DNA of 7,588 nucleotides, taken from Parachlamydiales bacterium. Its GTDB lineage: Bacteria; Chlamydiota; Chlamydiia; Chlamydiales; JAJFMK01. Made by a program: the position numbers and the translations under genes. Within the stretch, counting starts at the first letter, position 1, and the number at the start of each line of letters is the position of its first letter. Below are positions 5,108 through 7,588 of this stretch, in pieces. The DNA lies in the NCBI GenBank assembly GCA_020050175.1, contig JAGVKY010000175.1, forward strand, positions 1 to 7,588. The letters run 5' to 3'. The notes beneath the pieces were generated by a model. It saw only the letters and a program-made list of their open reading frames with translations. It was not told the DNA's origin and searched no databases.

Positions 5108-6232
5108 TATTTGAAATTGGCCTACATTTTGTGTGTGCTGACCTGCGTAAATCAAAGCACCACCTTCTGCTCTTTTTGGAGCTTGTTCGTGAAAATAGCG
5201 TAAGCCCTCTAGAAAAGTAGATGAAAAGGTTTTGCTGCTTTTAATTTCGATGGGGACAAGGTGGCTACCTTTTTGAAACAAGAGATCGACCTCTTTGCCC
5301 GAGACATCTCTATAGAAATAGAGGCGTGGATCTTTTGCTTCGTTGTATCGGGCTTTCATCAGTTCGACAATGACCCAATTTTCGAATAGGTTCCCATAAA
5401 GGGGATCTTTGATGAGTTGTTCAACTGAGTCAATCCCAAGAAGATGGCAAGCAAGACCAGTGTCGGCAAAATAGAGCTTAGGAGATTTAATGGCCCTTTT
5501 ACCAAAATTTTCAAAGTATGGCTCCAATCGAATCAGGATATAGGTTGCCTCTAAAACGGCAATCCATTCTTTGATCGTAACCGCTGAGACGCCGACATCG
5601 GAGGCAAGACTTGCGTAGTTGATCAATTGTCCAATCCGGCCGGCTGTTAATTTGATAAAACGTTCAAATTGGATGAGATCTTTTACCTGCAAAATTTGTC
5701 TGACGTCCCGCTCAACGTAAGTTTGGAAATAGCTGCTATAAGCATTGGTGAGGGGAAGATCCTCTTTGTAAATCTTGGGATATCCCCCTTTAAGAATGAC
5801 CTCCTCAAAGGAATCAGGAATCATTGCATTTCGAATCTCTTTATAACTGAGCGGTAGGAGCCGGAGTATCGAAGTTCTACCCGCTAATGATTGAGATACG
5901 GCGGAATGAAGTTCTGCTTGATGGCTGCCGGTTAGGACAAACATTCCTTTTTGATCGGTCTCATCTACCCTGACTTGAATCGAGGATAAAAGATGTGGAG
6001 TTCGTTGAACCTCATCTAAAATGGCCCCATTTGGGTAGGTTGAAAGAAAGCTTTTGGAGTCAAGCGTTGCCAGGGCTCTGTTTTCCGCATCTTCCATATT
6101 GACGTAGGGTTTTTCTGGAAAGGCCGAACGGACAAGGGTGGTTTTACCTGACTGTCTAGGTCCAAGAAGAGTTACGACAGGGTATTTCTTGGCAAGCTGT
6201 TGAATATAAGGTGTTAGTTCGCGTTTAAACAT
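5075..6232 (-). CDS. AAA-type ATPase with C-terminal DUF4143 domain
   Basis: The product has 385 residues. The N-terminal ATPase shows Walker A GPRQSGKTT (24-32), Walker B GAILDEVQ (69-76), the sensor-like strand FVLTGSHQ (98-105) and LAGRTSIL (117-124) with a possible Arg finger. A helical linker with winged-helix character (about 185-245, INYASLASDVGVSAVTIKEW) follows. Then comes the DUF4143 part with SPKLYFADTGL (250-260), FENWVIVEL (283-291) and GKEVDLLF...VPIEIKSSK (312-334), whose E/D...ExK spacing (D316, E329, K331) resembles a PD-(D/E)XK nuclease fold. The family is widespread, patchy and often multicopy; its cellular role is not settled. The ATG at 6232 gives the normal family N-terminus but has no Shine-Dalgarno and is embedded in a palindrome. 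It is convergent with, and overlaps, the pseudouridine synthase gene, which suggests a later insertion beside the translation cluster. Confidence 0.92.
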   Translation of the reverse strand: MFKRELTPYIQQLAKKYPVVTLLGPRQSGKTTLVRSAFPEKPYVNMEDAENRALATLDSKSFLSTYPNGAILDEVQRTPHLLSSIQVRVDETDQKGMFVLTGSHQAELHSAVSQSLAGRTSILRLLPLSYKEIRNAMIPDSFEEVILKGGYPKIYKEDLPLTNAYSSYFQTYVERDVRQILQVKDLIQFERFIKLTAGRIGQLINYASLASDVGVSAVTIKEWIAVLEATYILIRLEPYFENFGKRAIKSPKLYFADTGLACHLLGIDSVEQLIKDPLYGNLFENWVIVELMKARYNEAKDPRLYFYRDVSGKEVDLLFQKGSHLVPIEIKSSKTFSSTFLEGLRYFHEQAPKRAEGGALIYAGQHTQNVGQFQILTPENCQLLF

Positions 6233-6257
6233 AATCTAAAGTTCAACTTTAGATTAT
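6231..6257. promoter_or_regulatory. Perfect 13+1+13 palindrome at the AAA ATPase start codon
   Basis: Positions 6231-6243 (ATAATCTAAAGTT) and 6245-6257 are exact reverse complements around a single central base (6244). The palindrome includes two of the three bases of the ATPase start codon (6230-6232) and occupies the place where a Shine-Dalgarno should be. On the minus strand GATAAT (6253-6258) resembles a -10 box, though no good -35 is present. It can act as a dimeric protein's DNA operator or, in mRNA, as a hairpin that hides the start codon. What it binds is unknown. Confidence 0.75.
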
Positions 6258-6325
6258 CTTAACCAACGCTTTAGTTAAAGGAAATATTCCTTCAACAGTA
6301 CTGAAGTTCTCTGAAAGGTCGCTCC

Positions 6326-7240
6326 TTAAACTTTAACCTTTCTTTCAAAAAAATTTATTATGAATTGAGCAATTTCTTCTCCATGCGTTTCAATAGCGAA
6401 GTGACCAGCATCGAGCATGTGAATTTCCGCATCAGGGAAGTCTCGCTTATAGGCTTCTCCCCCGGATGAGACAAAAATTTCATCGTTCTTTCCCCAGACT
6501 GCTAGAAGTGGAGGTTGATATTTTCGGAATAAGCTTTGCCATTCTGGATAGAGAGGCAGGTTAGTACGATAGTCATACAAAAGGTCGAGTTGGATCTCGG
6601 CATTGCCAGGGCGATTGAGTAAGCTTTGATCATATTGCCAGCCATCTGGACTCAAGTTGGCAAGACGCTCCTTGGGGACACCATTTTCATACTGCCAACG
6701 AGTCGTTTTTTCTTCTGTGAAACCCCGGAGTGCTTCTTGTTCTTTTTCAGCATGAGTTCGCCAGTAAGCTTTGACCGGGTCCCAGAATTTTCCAGAGAGC
6801 CCTTCTTCGTAAGCATTCCCATTTTGGGTTATGATCGCTGTGATCTGATTCGGATTTTTTTGGAAGAGGCGAAAGCCGACGGGGGCGCCGTAGTCAAAGA
6901 CATAAATAGCATATTGCTTCACATGGAGGCGTGCTAGGAGCTTCTCCACAAGGTTTGCGTAGTTATCGAAAGTATACGAAAATTTCTTCCGATCAGGCAT
7001 TGCGCTATGACCATAGCCTGGATAATCGGGGGCAATCACATGAAACTTATGAGCGAGTTTAGGGATAAGTTCGCGAAACATGTGGGATGAAGAGGGGAAA
7101 CCGTGCAATAAAACAAGGACAGGAAGGTCCTTCGATCCAGCTTCCCTGTAGAAAATATCTATCCCATCAATGGATACGGTGTGATACTCGGTGGGTGAAG
7201 TATGTTTTATTTCGAGAGTTTTATCCTTCACAGCTATCAT
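6326..7240 (-). CDS. Alpha/beta hydrolase, epoxide hydrolase/haloalkane dehalogenase class (Asp nucleophile)
   Basis: With the ATG at 7240 the protein has 304 residues. The oxyanion-hole motif is LLHGFPSSSHMF (44-55), followed by VIAPDYPGYGHS (68-79). The nucleophile elbow is YVFDYGAPVGF with Asp116. A cap domain covers about 135-235. The acid is Asp253 in VWGKNDEIF and the catalytic His is His280 in AGHFAIETH. An Asp instead of Ser nucleophile indicates epoxide hydrolase- or dehalogenase-type chemistry on a small hydrophobic substrate; the actual substrate is unknown. The motif set (VFDYGAPVGFR, QNGNAYEEGL, RPGNAEIQLDL) resembles a family I know as common in proteobacteria, so lateral acquisition is possible. 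There is no signal peptide, so it is probably cytoplasmic. Start choice: ATG 7240 has GGAG (7247-7250) six bases upstream; the longer ATG 7273 or TTG 7297 reading lacks a comparable site. It lies 93 bases upstream of the ATPase gene on the same strand, with no terminator between them. Confidence 0.9.
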   Translation of the reverse strand: MIAVKDKTLEIKHTSPTEYHTVSIDGIDIFYREAGSKDLPVLVLLHGFPSSSHMFRELIPKLAHKFHVIAPDYPGYGHSAMPDRKKFSYTFDNYANLVEKLLARLHVKQYAIYVFDYGAPVGFRLFQKNPNQITAIITQNGNAYEEGLSGKFWDPVKAYWRTHAEKEQEALRGFTEEKTTRWQYENGVPKERLANLSPDGWQYDQSLLNRPGNAEIQLDLLYDYRTNLPLYPEWQSLFRKYQPPLLAVWGKNDEIFVSSGGEAYKRDFPDAEIHMLDAGHFAIETHGEEIAQFIINFFERKVKV

Positions 7241-7314
7241 TATTTTCTCCAAGGCAGTGTCCCACCTATCCATAAACTCTTCCCAAAATTGATTCAATCC
7301 ATAAAGGACGACTG

Positions 7315-7491
7315 TTAGAAAACTGTTCCAGCCAATTCTTCAGCCTTCCGAGCTGTTTCCGGGTAATTGGCTACTGCCAAGGCATTATTTGGCTCCAAAG
7401 CAAGGACATCTTTGTATTTTTTTGCAGCCTCAGCAAATCTGCCCTGCAGACGCAATGATTCGGCATAGTAGGTCAAAGTATAGACATGGTT
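7315..7491 (-). pseudogene. C-terminal remnant of a TPR-repeat protein, cut by an insertion sequence
   Basis: The minus-strand frame ending in TAA (7315-7317) encodes 58 residues. They contain a typical tetratricopeptide unit (YYAESLRLQGRFAEAAKKY, then KDVLALEPNNALAV) with the usual G, F/Y, A, Y and P positions, and end AEELAGTVF. There is no start codon near its 5' side. In the same frame the sequence runs through the presumed IS end and hits TAG at 7513-7515. So this looks like the last part of a longer TPR gene whose 5' portion lies beyond the insertion. TPR proteins mediate protein-protein contacts; nothing more specific can be said. It ends 74 bases before the hydrolase start, in the same direction. 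Confidence 0.65.
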
Positions 7492-7588
7492 GGCGTTGTT
7501 GCATAAGTCCCTCTAGGCAGTTGTGAAGGCAGAGAAAAGAGCGGAAGTATGTTGAGGGAAATAAAAAGTTGAGGCAACCTCAGCAGGG
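7492..7588. mobile_element. End of an IS5-family (IS903-group-like) insertion sequence, partial
   Basis: From 7492 the plus strand reads GGCGTTGTTGCATAAGTCC, closely resembling terminal inverted repeats of the IS903 group (GGCTTTGTTGAATAAATC, from memory). The coding sense of the TPR gene stops making sense exactly at this boundary. The 97 bases available hold no recognisable transposase segment, as expected for the untranslated margin of an element that continues beyond the window. The assignment rests on one terminus and the gene disruption; the second terminus and the 9-base target duplication cannot be seen here. Confidence 0.5.

Noticed and set aside
6258..6325. Small antitoxin-like gene or terminator between hydrolase and ATPase
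   Set aside because: The 93-base gap has no usable small open frame with a ribosome-binding site. The short AAGGAA/TTCCTT hairpin (6278-6292) lacks a T-run, so neither a toxin-antitoxin partner nor a terminator is supported.
7241..7297. N-terminal extension of the alpha/beta hydrolase to TTG 7297 or ATG 7273
   Set aside because: The extra 11-19 residues match nothing I know in the family, and only ATG 7240 has a well-placed GGAG.

Overview
The window looks like a chromosomal segment from a member of the Chlamydiota, probably an environmental (amoeba- or animal-associated, Parachlamydiales-type) lineage. This is an inference from three things. The translation cluster infC-rpmI-rplT-pheS is followed by a pseudouridine synthase instead of pheT, and Chlamydiae are known to keep pheS and pheT apart. 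A small, secreted, very cysteine-rich tyrosine/proline repeat protein is present, as expected of a PVC-group cell envelope. Base composition is moderate, and the right side carries accessory and mobile-type genes. No rRNA or species-diagnostic gene is present, so the assignment is tentative.

Left part (1-880): a leftward gene for the exported cysteine-rich repeat protein (88-567) ends in a clear intrinsic terminator (36-73). A 237-base divergent intergenic region follows. It holds a weak promoter candidate for that gene and a good sigma70-type promoter (756-784) driving a tRNA-Val(GAC) gene (805-878).

Central part (888-5107, all rightward): directly after the tRNA comes a 335-residue gene that I read as a degenerate threonyl-tRNA synthetase paralogue with editing, motif 2 and motif 3 residues lost. 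Then come infC (TTG start), rpmI (GTG start), rplT, a striking 19-bp inverted repeat built from octamers, pheS, and an RluC/RluD-type rRNA pseudouridine synthase that overlaps the end of pheS. The theme is translation: tRNA, initiation factor, two large-subunit proteins, tRNA charging and rRNA modification.

Right part (5075-7588, all leftward): a DUF4143-type AAA ATPase gene whose 3' end overlaps the pseudouridine synthase tail to tail, and whose start codon is embedded in a perfect 13+1+13 palindrome; an alpha/beta hydrolase of the epoxide hydrolase/haloalkane dehalogenase class with an Asp nucleophile; and the C-terminal remnant of a TPR protein. The remnant is cut at 7491/7492 by what looks like the end of an IS903-group IS5-family insertion sequence running off the window. 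This side has the character of accessory, recently rearranged DNA next to a conserved operon.

The observations most worth following are the dodecad Cys repeat protein, the ThrRS-derived pseudo-enzyme next to a tRNA, the start-codon palindrome of the AAA ATPase, the octamer palindrome between rplT and pheS, and the IS/TPR junction.
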